DNA of 45,165 nt from Deltaproteobacteria bacterium (GTDB taxonomy: Bacteria > Desulfobacterota > Dissulfuribacteria > Dissulfuribacterales > QOAL01). The stretch covers positions 1 through 45,165 of the forward strand of contig JAMOVK010000060.1 in NCBI GenBank assembly GCA_027067775.1, written 5' to 3'. The position numbers and the translations under genes were made by a program. Of the stretch, positions 35,482 to 44,628 are shown piece after piece (within the stretch, counting starts at the first letter, position 1; every line of letters begins with the position of its first letter). Below the pieces are notes generated by a model. That model ran no database searches and had not been told where the DNA came from. It saw nothing but the letters and a program-made list of their open reading frames with translations.

Positions 35482-35557
35482 TGGTGGAGATGGGGGGACT
35501 TGAACCCCCGACTTCCACGTTGCGAACGTGGCGCTCTCCCAGCTGAGCTACATCCCC
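35482..35557 (-). tRNA. tRNA-Ala, anticodon CGC
   Basis: This is a 76-base tRNA with encoded CCA on the - strand. The acceptor GGGGATG pairs with CATCTCC, including the G3-U70 pair that identifies alanine. The D-arm is GCTC/GAGC. The anticodon stem CCACG/CGTGG encloses TTCGCAA, giving CGC. The T-arm is GGGGG/CCCCC with TTCAAGT. It lies between rodA and the endonuclease V gene. Confidence 0.96.
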
Positions 35558-35568
35558 TTGATTTAAGA

Positions 35569-35596
35569 GTAAATATTTACAGGTAAATATTAACAG
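35569..35596. repeat. Tandem 14-base palindromic repeats ahead of tRNA-Ala
   Basis: GTAAATATTTACAG (35569-35582) is followed directly by GTAAATATTAACAG (35583-35596), with 13 of 14 bases the same. The core GTAAATATTTAC is a perfect palindrome. On the - strand the pair lies 12-39 bases upstream of the tRNA 5' end, over the likely -10 region, so it may be an operator or simply an AT-rich upstream element. Confidence 0.6.
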
Positions 35597-35599
35597 ATT

Positions 35600-36691
35600 T
35601 CAGCCTTGAAACAAGGAACGTCTTATTCGGACGTTCATTATAAGCCCTGCTCCAAGGAGTGTTGTTATTACAGAGGAACCGCCGTAACTGATAAGTGGCA
35701 AGGGTATGCCAACTACAGGCAGGAGTCCAAGGACCATGCATATGTTTATCAGCATCTGCCAAAATATCATGGCAGTAATGCCAAAGACAAGAAAAGAACC
35801 AAAACGGTCCCTTGTGTTTTGTGCAATGTTCAGACAACGAAGAAGAAATAAAAAGTAGGCAGCAATAAGCACTACTGCCCCGGCAAATCCCCACTCTTCA
35901 GACCAGATCGAAAAGGCAAAGTCTGTGTGGACCTCTGGCAAAAAGTTCAGCTGTGCCTGGGTGCCTTTCATAAAACCCTTTCCCAAAAGCTGTCCGGAAC
36001 CCACGGCTATCTTAGACTGTATGACATGCCATCCAGCGCCAAAGGGATCAGCATCCGGATTCAAAAAGATCTCCACTCTCTTTCGCTGATAGGGTTTCAT
36101 CAATTTCCATACCAGTGGAAACGCGCAAAGGACCGAGCCCAGGATTATGAGGAAAGATCCCCATTTTAACCTGGCAAACAAGACCAGGGAGCCATAGATT
36201 ATAAGAATGAGGAGTGCAGTACCAAGATCAGGCTGTTTGAAGATCAATAAAAAGGGCAGGGCAACCATCAGGGTGGGTTTTACAAGGTCTCTTAGCCCAA
36301 ATCGTTCCTTTTCCTCCTGGGCAAAATAGGCACTTATCACTATTGCCATAAGAAGTTTGGCAGGTTCAGAGGGCTGCAGGTTGAAAAACCCCAGGGATAT
36401 CCATCTCTGGGAGCCTGAGACGGATTTGCCAATAAACATCACCAGTATCAAGATGATGACGGTGAAGATATAGAGGTGAAGGGAGTATTTTGACAACTTG
36501 CGATAGTCAAAGCTCATGGCCCCGATCATCAAGCAGGTCCCTGCCACATACCACTGGAGCTGTTTCCACTGGAAGGGATAACCGGCAGCAGCACTGGCAC
36601 TCCACAGGTTTATGAACCCCAGGGCCATGATGAAAACCAGGCAGAGCAAAAATACGTAGTCGATTTCTTTTAAGATGCGTTTGTTAAGCAT
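35600..36691 (-). CDS. rodA: Rod shape-determining glycosyltransferase RodA
   Basis: The protein has 363 residues of the SEDS family with ten membrane helices. Hallmarks are GSQRWISLGFFNLQPSE (near 93-110), FKQPDLGTALL, and the C-terminal LISYGGSS. The catalytic-site Asp region NPDADPFGAGWHVIQSKIA is present. It polymerises lipid II with PBP2 during elongation and is the last gene of the mre-mrd operon, 8 bases after mrdA. Confidence 0.95.
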   Translation of the reverse strand: MLNKRILKEIDYVFLLCLVFIMALGFINLWSASAAAGYPFQWKQLQWYVAGTCLMIGAMSFDYRKLSKYSLHLYIFTVIILILVMFIGKSVSGSQRWISLGFFNLQPSEPAKLLMAIVISAYFAQEEKERFGLRDLVKPTLMVALPFLLIFKQPDLGTALLILIIYGSLVLFARLKWGSFLIILGSVLCAFPLVWKLMKPYQRKRVEIFLNPDADPFGAGWHVIQSKIAVGSGQLLGKGFMKGTQAQLNFLPEVHTDFAFSIWSEEWGFAGAVVLIAAYFLFLLRCLNIAQNTRDRFGSFLVFGITAMIFWQMLINICMVLGLLPVVGIPLPLISYGGSSVITTLLGAGLIMNVRIRRSLFQG

Positions 36692-36699
36692 ATCATTTC

Positions 36700-38559
36700 T
36701 TAGAGCTTACGCTGAAGAATTGTAGAAGGTTTGGGGGATCGGAGTTTTAGCCATCTTTCTATGACAGCCCTGGCAACCGGGGCTGCAGCAGAGCCTCCAT
36801 GTCCTCCATGTTCTATTATGACTGCCACTGCAATCTGCGGGTCATTGGCAGGTGCCATGGCCACAAAGAGTGCGTGATCCTGGTATTTCCAGGCCATCTT
36901 TTCGCTCTCCCTCCTTTTCATCTGCTTGATGACCTGGGCCGTTCCTGTCTTGCCAGCCACATGTATGCCCTCAATAAAACAGGTACGGGCAGTACCGTGT
37001 CTGTCTTCTGTCACTCCAACAAGGTCCTTTCTTATAAGAGCCAGGGTGCCGGTGTGTACAGGCACCTTGGCTTGGAGTACATGAGATGCATCAAGAACGT
37101 ACTGTGGCTTGAATAGCTTACCACCGTTACCGACAGCCGCTATCATTCTTGCAAGTTGCAGAGGGGTAACCAGCAGGAATCCTTGACCAATGGAATAGTT
37201 CAGGGTCTCTCCCTTTTGCCAGGGCTCCCTGAATCTTCGCCTTTTCCACTGTCTTGTAGGTACAAAGCCAGCCTTTTCACCAGGAAGATCTATGCCTGTC
37301 TTTTTGCCAAATCCAAAACCAAGGGCATACTTTGATATTCTGTCCACTCCCAGCTTGAGTCCCACATTGTAAAAATAGACATCGCACGACTGTACCAGGG
37401 CCTTGTACAGAGAGGTTTGGCCGTGTCCGCCTTTTTTCCAGCACCTGAATCTTCTTCTGCCCAGCTTTAGGGAACCATTGCAGAAAAAAGAGGTATAGGG
37501 AGTAATCGCCTTTTCTCTAAGTCCTGCAGCAGCCATGACTATCTTGAACGTGGATCCTGGTGCATACTGACCCTGTATGGCCTTATTTACCAGGGGAGTG
37601 AGCAAGGGATCGTTCAACTCCTTCCATTCCATTTTTGTAAGGCCTCTTGAAAATATCCTTGGATCAAACTTTGGGCTGCTGGCCATGGCAAGTATCTGGC
37701 CGTTTCTGGGGTCAAGGGCCACCAGTGCCCCTGACTTGCCAGAAAGGGCATCTTCAGCAGCAAGTTGAAGGTCCAGGTTGACTGTCAGCTGAATGTCCTT
37801 GCCTGGCATGGGTTTTTGCACCTTGAGCACCTTTATCATTCGGCCCTTGGCATCCACCTCTATCATCTTGTATCCGCTTCTGCCGGCAAGCTCCCTTTCA
37901 AACTTCAGTTCTATGCCCGATTTACCAACAAGGTCCCCTGGCACTGCATGGGGAAAGTTTCCACTTTTCAGTTGATCAAGGCTTACCTCTCCAAGGTAGC
38001 CAAGCAGGTGGGGTGCAACCGTTCCGTAAGGATATTGACGGGCAGGGGCGACCTCCACCACGACCCCAGGCAGTCGGTATAGGCGTGCCTCAACCCTGGC
38101 TATCTCTTGCCAGGAGGCGTTTCTCTTAACTATTACCGGCAGATATGAAGGCTGACCCTTTGCAGAGACGAGCCTCATCCTGATATCTGTGGCCGTTTCA
38201 TCAAGTAACTGAGATAGTTTGGAAATGAGGGATTCAACATCCTGAACGTCCTTGAGAACAACACCGATGTTGAAACTGGGCTGCACTCCAGCGATGAGTC
38301 TGCCTGAGCGGTCAAGGATGTTGCCCCGGTATGACTGCAGCCTGACATACTTGATGCTGTTTTTTTCAGAAAGTTCCTTGAATTCTGCCCCCCTGTAGAT
38401 CTGCAGGTACCATAGGCGTAAACAAAGAAATAGAAAGCAGCCAAACAGGATCAGGCCGCAGTAGGTACACATCTGCTGCTTTTCCTGATTGTCTCCGGAT
38501 TCAAAATGTTTTAAAAGCAGATTTGTATCTGGTGTCTTTATCTTAGTTTCCTTTTTCAT
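36700..38559 (-). CDS. mrdA: Penicillin-binding protein 2 (peptidoglycan transpeptidase)
   Basis: The start chosen is the ATG at 38559 (619 residues), overlapping the mreD end by 17 bases; an open frame continues to 38637 inside mreD, but MKKETKIK fits better. One membrane anchor lies near 30-50 (LILFGCFLFLCLRLW). The PBP dimerisation domain is at 55-220. Transpeptidase motifs are Ser336 (PGSTFK), S391-C-D393 and K537-T-G. It crosslinks cell-wall peptides in the elongasome with RodA and MreBCD. Confidence 0.94.
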   Translation of the reverse strand: MKKETKIKTPDTNLLLKHFESGDNQEKQQMCTYCGLILFGCFLFLCLRLWYLQIYRGAEFKELSEKNSIKYVRLQSYRGNILDRSGRLIAGVQPSFNIGVVLKDVQDVESLISKLSQLLDETATDIRMRLVSAKGQPSYLPVIVKRNASWQEIARVEARLYRLPGVVVEVAPARQYPYGTVAPHLLGYLGEVSLDQLKSGNFPHAVPGDLVGKSGIELKFERELAGRSGYKMIEVDAKGRMIKVLKVQKPMPGKDIQLTVNLDLQLAAEDALSGKSGALVALDPRNGQILAMASSPKFDPRIFSRGLTKMEWKELNDPLLTPLVNKAIQGQYAPGSTFKIVMAAAGLREKAITPYTSFFCNGSLKLGRRRFRCWKKGGHGQTSLYKALVQSCDVYFYNVGLKLGVDRISKYALGFGFGKKTGIDLPGEKAGFVPTRQWKRRRFREPWQKGETLNYSIGQGFLLVTPLQLARMIAAVGNGGKLFKPQYVLDASHVLQAKVPVHTGTLALIRKDLVGVTEDRHGTARTCFIEGIHVAGKTGTAQVIKQMKRRESEKMAWKYQDHALFVAMAPANDPQIAVAVIIEHGGHGGSAAAPVARAVIERWLKLRSPKPSTILQRKL

Positions 38560-39043
38560 GTCTGAATCTTGCCACCATGTCTGAAAGTAGGGCCAGACAT
38601 CTATTGCATGCCCAAAATACCACTGGTGCAATGACAAAGTTGATAACAGCTTGGATCAAACCCCAGGGCCAGAGGAGTTCGGGACTGCCACTGCCTGCAA
38701 GCTGGACAACAAGAATCTCTATAGAGATAAATCCGGTTATAAGATATGCCTGCAATTTTGACAGTTCAAGCATATTTACACGTATAAAATATACCGTGAA
38801 AAAGCCTATCAAGTATGCCAGTGGGAACAGGAAGAACTTCAGGCATGAAAAAAGACATGCCATTAGTCCGCAGATGGTAACTGCCAGCGTCCCGGGCCAG
38901 AAATCCTCCTTCAGCGATAACCAACAGATGAGGGCAGGTAACGGATCAATATGGAGAAAATAGAGGTTGCAGAATATGCACCACGTGCTCTCGAACAGCA
39001 AAGATACATAGGACAGGAAGAGAAAAACAAATATGGTTTTCAT
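38543..39043 (-). CDS. mreD: Rod shape-determining protein MreD
   Basis: The protein has 166 residues, nearly all hydrophobic with about five membrane helices, including CIFCNLYFLHIDPLPALICW and the conserved E/D and G-rich turn EDFWPGTLAVTICGL, as in MreD. It overlaps mreC by 4 bases and mrdA by 17. Assignment rests on the hydropathy pattern and on its place between mreC and mrdA. Confidence 0.88.
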   Translation of the reverse strand: MKTIFVFLFLSYVSLLFESTWCIFCNLYFLHIDPLPALICWLSLKEDFWPGTLAVTICGLMACLFSCLKFFLFPLAYLIGFFTVYFIRVNMLELSKLQAYLITGFISIEILVVQLAGSGSPELLWPWGLIQAVINFVIAPVVFWACNRCLALLSDMVARFRHEKGN

Positions 39044-39891
39044 TGTTTTTTGATCTTTGGAAGATGACTCTTCAGCACAAGCACTTCCTCTGTATCTTCG
39101 ATGCTGGCTGCAGGCTCAACTCCTATGAACTGAAAAAGATCAGATCTGTCCCCGGGTCCCACCAGTTTTACTTTGCCAAGAAGCAGGCCTTTTGGAAAGA
39201 TTCCATCAAGTCCCGAAGTAATGACAGTGTCCCCAACCTGAATGTCTATACCCTTTTTGACATAATCAAGTATGCAGCCCCTGGTTCCGTCTCCCTTCAG
39301 GATTCCCCTTGCACGGTTTCTCTGGACAATAGCTCCTATTCGGCTGTGATAGTCAGTTAAGAGCATTACCTTGCTGTAAGACATACTGGTCTCTATTATC
39401 CGACCGAGAAGACCTCCCTGGCACAGCACGGGCATATCTGCCTTTACGCCATCCCTTTTGCCAACATCAATAGTTACCACTGCCCTCCAGGGTGCTATAT
39501 CTGTTCCGATTACCCTGGCTACAACCGTTTTCCAGTCTGACGAATTTTTTATGTCCAGAAGCTGTCTTAGCCTGCGGTTTTCAATAAGGGCCTCTCTGTA
39601 AGAGGTTATTTCGTTTTCCAGCTGGGCAAGTTGTGCCTTCAGGACCTGATTTTCTTCCTTTACATTTTGGAGATCTATATAGGCCTCCCATATAAGGCGA
39701 AGCCTTGAAAATGGAACAGAAAGAAAAGACTGGATGCGGCCGTTGGTATCCTTCAGGACCATTTCTGCCGGAAGTATGACCCTTGTTTTGGTAAGGGCAG
39801 CCAGTGTAAGGATACCAGCCAGAAGCAGCAGAGTTGCTACAATCAGGACTTTTTTAATGCCTCTAGACTTCTTTTGGGGTTGATTAGCCAA
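39040..39891 (-). CDS. mreC: Rod shape-determining protein MreC
   Basis: The protein has 283 residues from a TTG at 39891; no better ATG is available and the ribosome site is weak. A basic N-terminal tail and one membrane helix (VLIVATLLLLAGILTLAAL, about 14-32) are followed by a coiled coil (ENQVLKAQLAQLENEITSYR). Then comes the periplasmic beta-domain, with ARVIGTDIAPWRAVVTIDVG and VGDTVITSGLDGIFPKGLLL, both typical of MreC. It couples MreB filaments to PBP2 and RodA. Confidence 0.93.
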   Translation of the reverse strand: MANQPQKKSRGIKKVLIVATLLLLAGILTLAALTKTRVILPAEMVLKDTNGRIQSFLSVPFSRLRLIWEAYIDLQNVKEENQVLKAQLAQLENEITSYREALIENRRLRQLLDIKNSSDWKTVVARVIGTDIAPWRAVVTIDVGKRDGVKADMPVLCQGGLLGRIIETSMSYSKVMLLTDYHSRIGAIVQRNRARGILKGDGTRGCILDYVKKGIDIQVGDTVITSGLDGIFPKGLLLGKVKLVGPGDRSDLFQFIGVEPAASIEDTEEVLVLKSHLPKIKKQ

Positions 39892-39909
39892 TTTTTGTTC
39901 GTATCAAGG

Positions 39910-40941
<1,032 letters not shown>

Positions 40942-41107
40942 TTATACTTTTCCTTCTTATGTAAAATTGTTAAAGTTGAAATCTATCCTAATCCATCAGC
41001 CAAGATCAAAAATAGGCTGCCAAAACCTAACAAAGAGGATGTGAAAAAGCAAGAAATATGGTTTTGGTCTTTTGATCCTGTTCTGCCGGATTTTGACAGG
41101 CCTGCTC

Positions 41108-41136
41108 TTGACATTACAGTTTCTGATTAGTAAAAA
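41108..41136 (+). promoter_or_regulatory. Sigma-70 promoter of the rpmH operon
   Basis: The -35 is a perfect TTGACA (41108-41113). After 17 bases TAAAAA (41131-41136) gives four of six -10 matches. The predicted start near 41143 leaves a leader of about 74 bases before rpmH. Another TTGACA at 41093 lacks a -10 at proper spacing. Confidence 0.55.
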
Positions 41137-41216
41137 TTTGAGGCTTCATTTTATTATGGGTTTAATCAGAGTTTGAGATCAGAAATCATTAATTATATCC
41201 AAGGAGTTGTTGTATA

Positions 41217-41351
41217 ATGAAACGGACTTTTCAGCCAAGCAACATTAAGAGAAAGCGGACGCACGGATTCAGAAAACGCATGAGCACAAAGGCAGGAAGA
41301 AAGGTTCTTGCAAGGCGCAGGTCAAGGGGAAGAAAGAGGCTCAGTGTATAG
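41217..41351 (+). CDS. rpmH: 50S ribosomal protein L34
   Basis: The frame encodes 44 residues beginning [20 protein letters not shown] and ending [12 protein letters not shown], the full L34 pattern. AAGGAG lies 11 bases before the ATG. It is the first gene of the rpmH-rnpA-yidD-yidC-jag-mnmE run. Its stop is 5 bases before the rnpA start. Confidence 0.97.
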   Translation: MKRTFQPSNIKRKRTHGFRKRMSTKAGRKVLARRRSRGRKRLSV

Positions 41352-41356
41352 ACAGC

Positions 41357-41788
41357 TTGAAGGGGTTGAAAAAGGGGAGATTTAAGCTTTCCAAGGCAGA
41401 AAGGATTTCAGCAGGTCAAGACTTTAACAGGATATTCAAAGAGGGAAAAAGGATAAGGTTTCCCGAATTTACGTTGGTTATAGCTGCCAATGACAAGCCA
41501 TTTTCAAGGATGGGGATCAGTGTTGGCAGGCGTTTTGGAAACGCTGTTAAGAGGAATAGAGCCAAAAGACTTTGCAGAGAGCTATTCAGGCTACAGAAGC
41601 CCGCCTTTCCTCAAGGATTTGATCTGGTATTTCTGCCCAGACAGGAGATTTTAGAGACTGGTTGGCAGAAGCTGCGCTGTAGAATGAATGAGGCAGGAAA
41701 GATAGTTGAAAAAAGATTTGCAGTCCAGACAAAAAATTTCTGTAAATCCGGTTGTAACAACAATTATCGGCCTGATCAGGGCCTATAA
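41357..41788 (+). CDS. rnpA: Ribonuclease P protein component
   Basis: The protein has 143 residues from TTG at 41357 (another TTG at 41366 with GAAGGGG upstream is possible). It has [20 protein letters not shown], the RNA-binding signature [19 protein letters not shown], and the usual VIAAND and LVFLPR strands. The C-terminal 25 residues overlap yidD and are not expected to be conserved. It assists tRNA 5' processing with the RNase P RNA, which is not in this window. Confidence 0.93.
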   Translation: MKGLKKGRFKLSKAERISAGQDFNRIFKEGKRIRFPEFTLVIAANDKPFSRMGISVGRRFGNAVKRNRAKRLCRELFRLQKPAFPQGFDLVFLPRQEILETGWQKLRCRMNEAGKIVEKRFAVQTKNFCKSGCNNNYRPDQGL

Positions 41789-41960
41789 GTTTTTAATATC
41801 TCCATTGTTCCCGAATACCTGCCGGTTTCACCCCACCTGTTCAACCTATGCTATTGATGCCTTGTCCAGATACGGTCTTTTAAAAGGGTTGTTTCTTTCT
41901 GTCAAAAGGATCGTAAAATGTAATCCCTGGCATCCGGGAGGCTTTGATCCCCTTCCCTAA
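41706..41960 (+). CDS. yidD: Membrane protein insertion efficiency factor YidD
   Basis: The frame encodes 84 residues from a TTG at 41706. The family core begins near [20 protein letters not shown] and continues with [20 protein letters not shown] and [14 protein letters not shown]; the CNPW.PGG.DP end is diagnostic. The first 20 or so residues are unusual, so the real start may be a downstream non-ATG codon. It overlaps rnpA by up to 83 bases and ends 39 bases before the preferred yidC start. Confidence 0.9.
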   Translation: MKKDLQSRQKISVNPVVTTIIGLIRAYKFLISPLFPNTCRFHPTCSTYAIDALSRYGLLKGLFLSVKRIVKCNPWHPGGFDPLP

Positions 41961-41999
41961 CAGGTATTGTTCTTAACTTTTAAAGTATGGATGGAAAAT

Positions 42000-43673
42000 A
42001 TGGAAACGAGAGCTCTTCTGGCCATAGTTTTGTCAATTGCGGTACTTGCCGGATTTCAGTATTTTTTTGGCAGTCAGCTACAGAATGCTGCTCCTGGGGC
42101 TAATGCTACAAATGTAACAGGTTCGCATCACAGTCCAGCTGTTGCCCAAACAGGTAACAATTCTACAAGTCAGCCAGGCATTTCCAGACCAAAATCCAAG
42201 CCTGTCAAAAAGCTTGTCAAGCTACCCGAGGATATGGAGACCAAGGGAAAGGATGTAGTTGTTGATACCCCTCTTTTCCACGCTGTTCTTTCAGAAAATG
42301 GCGCCACGTTCAGACACTTTGTCCTGAAAAAGTACAGACAAGACATAGATGAAAATTCGCCCGGGGTGGACCTTGTCAATGTGTCACCTCCGCTTCTGCC
42401 CCTGGGAGTGAAAATTGTTAGCGGTGGCCCCATAGACCTCAGGAGCCGGTTTTTTAGGGCAGACAGATACAAGCTAGAACTCAAGGATGGAACAAGGCCC
42501 GTATCCGTGCATTTTGTTAGTCAACTTGGAGCAAACGCTACCCTTGTAAAGACTTACACCTTTTACCCAGACAAATATCTCATGGATTTTGACATGGAGA
42601 TAACAGGGGCAGATGCTGACAGATACACTGTTTTTCTCTATGAAAAACCTTACAATGCCTCCACCAGATACGTTTTTTCAGGGCCATCCTATTATGCTCA
42701 ATCAACCGGCCTGGAAGAAATCAGCCTTGATAAGCCGGGAGAAAGTCATGTATATAGCGGCGAGTTGGACTGGCTCAGCTATGGCGACAACTACTTTATG
42801 ACAGCCCTTGTAACAGCAGATCCGAAGGGGCCCTGGGATGTCCGCATCACCCTTTTAAATGACGAGAAACTGACAGAAAGCACTCTTTCTTCCAGGGTAC
42901 GGGGGCAGGTCCAGGGAAACGCCCTAACACTGTGCAAGATGAATATCTATATTGGTCCCAAGGAGATAGAGCGTCTCAAGAAGGTGGGGCACAACCTTTC
43001 CAAGGCGATAAATTTTGGCTGGTTTGATCCCATTGCCAAGCCCCTTCTCTATCTTCTCAACTTTATGTACAGGTACGTGCACAACTACGGCGTGTGCATA
43101 ATCCTGCTGACCATTTTGATAAAGCTCCTGTTCTGGCCTCTAGCGCATAAAAGTGCCCAGTCCATGAAGACCATGCAGAAACTCCAGCCAAAGCTGCAGA
43201 AGCTTAAGGAAAAGTATGGCGATGACAAGGAGAGGCTAAACAAGGAACTGATGCAGCTTTACAAGACCTACAAGGTCAACCCAATGAGTGGATGCCTGCC
43301 CATGTTGCTGCAGATTCCTGTCTTTTTTGCGCTTTACAAGGTCCTTCTTCAGGCCATTGAACTCAGGCATGCGCCGTTCATGCTCTGGATAAACGACCTG
43401 TCCGCCCCGGACAGGTTGATGATTCCTGGCGTAGAGATTCCTGTGGTGGGTGGGGTACCAGTCCTTACGCTTCTTATGGGAGCTTCCATGTACCTGCAGC
43501 AGAAGATGTCGCCATCGTCTCTGGATCCAACCCAGGCCAAGATGATGCAGCTGCTTCCGGTCGTATTCACATTCATGTTTATAAATTTTCCTTCAGGCCT
43601 GGTGTTGTACTGGCTGGTGAACAACATTCTGTCCATTATTCAACAATATTATGTCAACAAGTTTACTGATTAA
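42000..43673 (+). CDS. yidC: Membrane protein insertase YidC
   Basis: The start chosen is the ATG at 42000 (METRALLAIVLS, 557 residues), behind GGATGGAAAA; upstream in-frame starts at 41967 and 41991 are less likely. TM1 is at 5-22. A large periplasmic beta domain follows, about 75-335 (DTPLFHAVLSENGATFRHFV). Then come the conserved insertase helices from about 350 on (NYGVCIILLTILIKLLFWPL, with Lys/Arg in the groove region, and NPMSGCLPMLLQIPVFFALY). It inserts proteins in the inner membrane with or without SecYEG. Confidence 0.96.
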   Translation: METRALLAIVLSIAVLAGFQYFFGSQLQNAAPGANATNVTGSHHSPAVAQTGNNSTSQPGISRPKSKPVKKLVKLPEDMETKGKDVVVDTPLFHAVLSENGATFRHFVLKKYRQDIDENSPGVDLVNVSPPLLPLGVKIVSGGPIDLRSRFFRADRYKLELKDGTRPVSVHFVSQLGANATLVKTYTFYPDKYLMDFDMEITGADADRYTVFLYEKPYNASTRYVFSGPSYYAQSTGLEEISLDKPGESHVYSGELDWLSYGDNYFMTALVTADPKGPWDVRITLLNDEKLTESTLSSRVRGQVQGNALTLCKMNIYIGPKEIERLKKVGHNLSKAINFGWFDPIAKPLLYLLNFMYRYVHNYGVCIILLTILIKLLFWPLAHKSAQSMKTMQKLQPKLQKLKEKYGDDKERLNKELMQLYKTYKVNPMSGCLPMLLQIPVFFALYKVLLQAIELRHAPFMLWINDLSAPDRLMIPGVEIPVVGGVPVLTLLMGASMYLQQKMSPSSLDPTQAKMMQLLPVVFTFMFINFPSGLVLYWLVNNILSIIQQYYVNKFTD

Positions 43674-43701
43674 AGAAAAGGGTAAGGTTGGGGAAGCGCT
43701 T

Positions 43702-44535
43702 ATGAATCAGACAACAGCTGAAATTTTGGAGTTTGAAGACAAGACGGTTGACAAGGCCATTGAGGCAGCATGTCGTCATTTCAAGTGTGATAGGGAACAG
43801 TTAGAGATTGAAATAATAACTAGGGGCTCTACCGGTCTTTTTGGCCTTGGTGGCAAAAGGGCCAAGATAAAGGCCAGGCCCAAGAACGGTGCAGGGGATG
43901 AGGCTGTTGAAGACAGGGATGGTCTGGAAACGGGCCGCGAGGAAAGCGGGCAGACTGACTTGGCAGAGGTTGAAGCCGACAGCAGGCCTGTTTCCCAGCC
44001 AGAAAGTCGTGTATCTCATGCGCAGGAGCTGGACAGGGAAAGACTTGAGAAGTTTGTGGCCCTTGCATGCCAGATAACCAATGAGATACTGGAAAAAAGT
44101 GGACTTTCCGGAAAGGCTTATGTAGTGGAACAGACCTCAAAGCCCTTTGTAAATATTACAGGAGACGATCTTTCCCTAATCATAGGCAAGGACGGACAGA
44201 CACTTGATGCCCTGGAATATATTGTGAATCTGTCACTGAGAAGACATGATCCCAAGATAAATTACAGGGTCATGTTGGAAGCTGCCGGTTACAGGGAAAG
44301 GCGCAAGAAGAATTTGGTGGCTCTTGCCGAAAGACTTGCTGCCAAGGTTAAAAGGACAGGCAGGCCAGTCAGCCTTCAGCCAATGCCCGCAAGACAGAGA
44401 AGGATAGTCCATATGGCCCTTAAAGAGTTCAAGGGAATAAGGACCCACAGCTCCGGGCAAGGGGCAGGTCGTAAGGTGGTGATCACCCCTACAAGAAGAA
44501 AAAGGCATTCAGGCAGGAGAACAGGCTCGAGCTGA
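43702..44535 (+). CDS. jag: RNA-binding protein KhpB (Jag)
   Basis: The start chosen is the ATG at 43702 with GGGGAAG upstream (277 residues); the longer frame from 43651 overlaps yidC. The Jag_N domain is at about 1-55 (VDKAIEAACRHFKCDREQLE and GSTGLFGLGGKRAKI). An acidic linker follows, then the KH domain (about 150-215, SLIIGKDGQTLDALEYIVNL) and the R3H domain (about 220-265, RQRRIVHMALKEFKGIRTHS). It binds RNA and is linked to cell-elongation control in Gram-positives. Its place next to yidC is conserved. Confidence 0.93.
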   Translation: MNQTTAEILEFEDKTVDKAIEAACRHFKCDREQLEIEIITRGSTGLFGLGGKRAKIKARPKNGAGDEAVEDRDGLETGREESGQTDLAEVEADSRPVSQPESRVSHAQELDRERLEKFVALACQITNEILEKSGLSGKAYVVEQTSKPFVNITGDDLSLIIGKDGQTLDALEYIVNLSLRRHDPKINYRVMLEAAGYRERRKKNLVALAERLAAKVKRTGRPVSLQPMPARQRRIVHMALKEFKGIRTHSSGQGAGRKVVITPTRRKRHSGRRTGSS

Positions 44536-44628
44536 AAAATTTTTCTCCTTAAAAGGAAATTTTTCACTTATTGTTTGGTCGGTCATTAACAGGGATCTTT
44601 TATCTGACAGGGTGCTGCCACTTATCTG

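Noticed and set aside
38560-38637. N-terminal extension of mrdA
   Set aside because: It lies inside the mreD coding sequence and is Trp/His-rich, unlike PBP2 cytoplasmic tails.
44534-44565. GAAAAATTT...CCTTAAAAGG...AAATTTTTC hairpin after jag
   Set aside because: Its stem is AT-rich with a 4-base bulge and no T-run after it; too weak to call a terminator.
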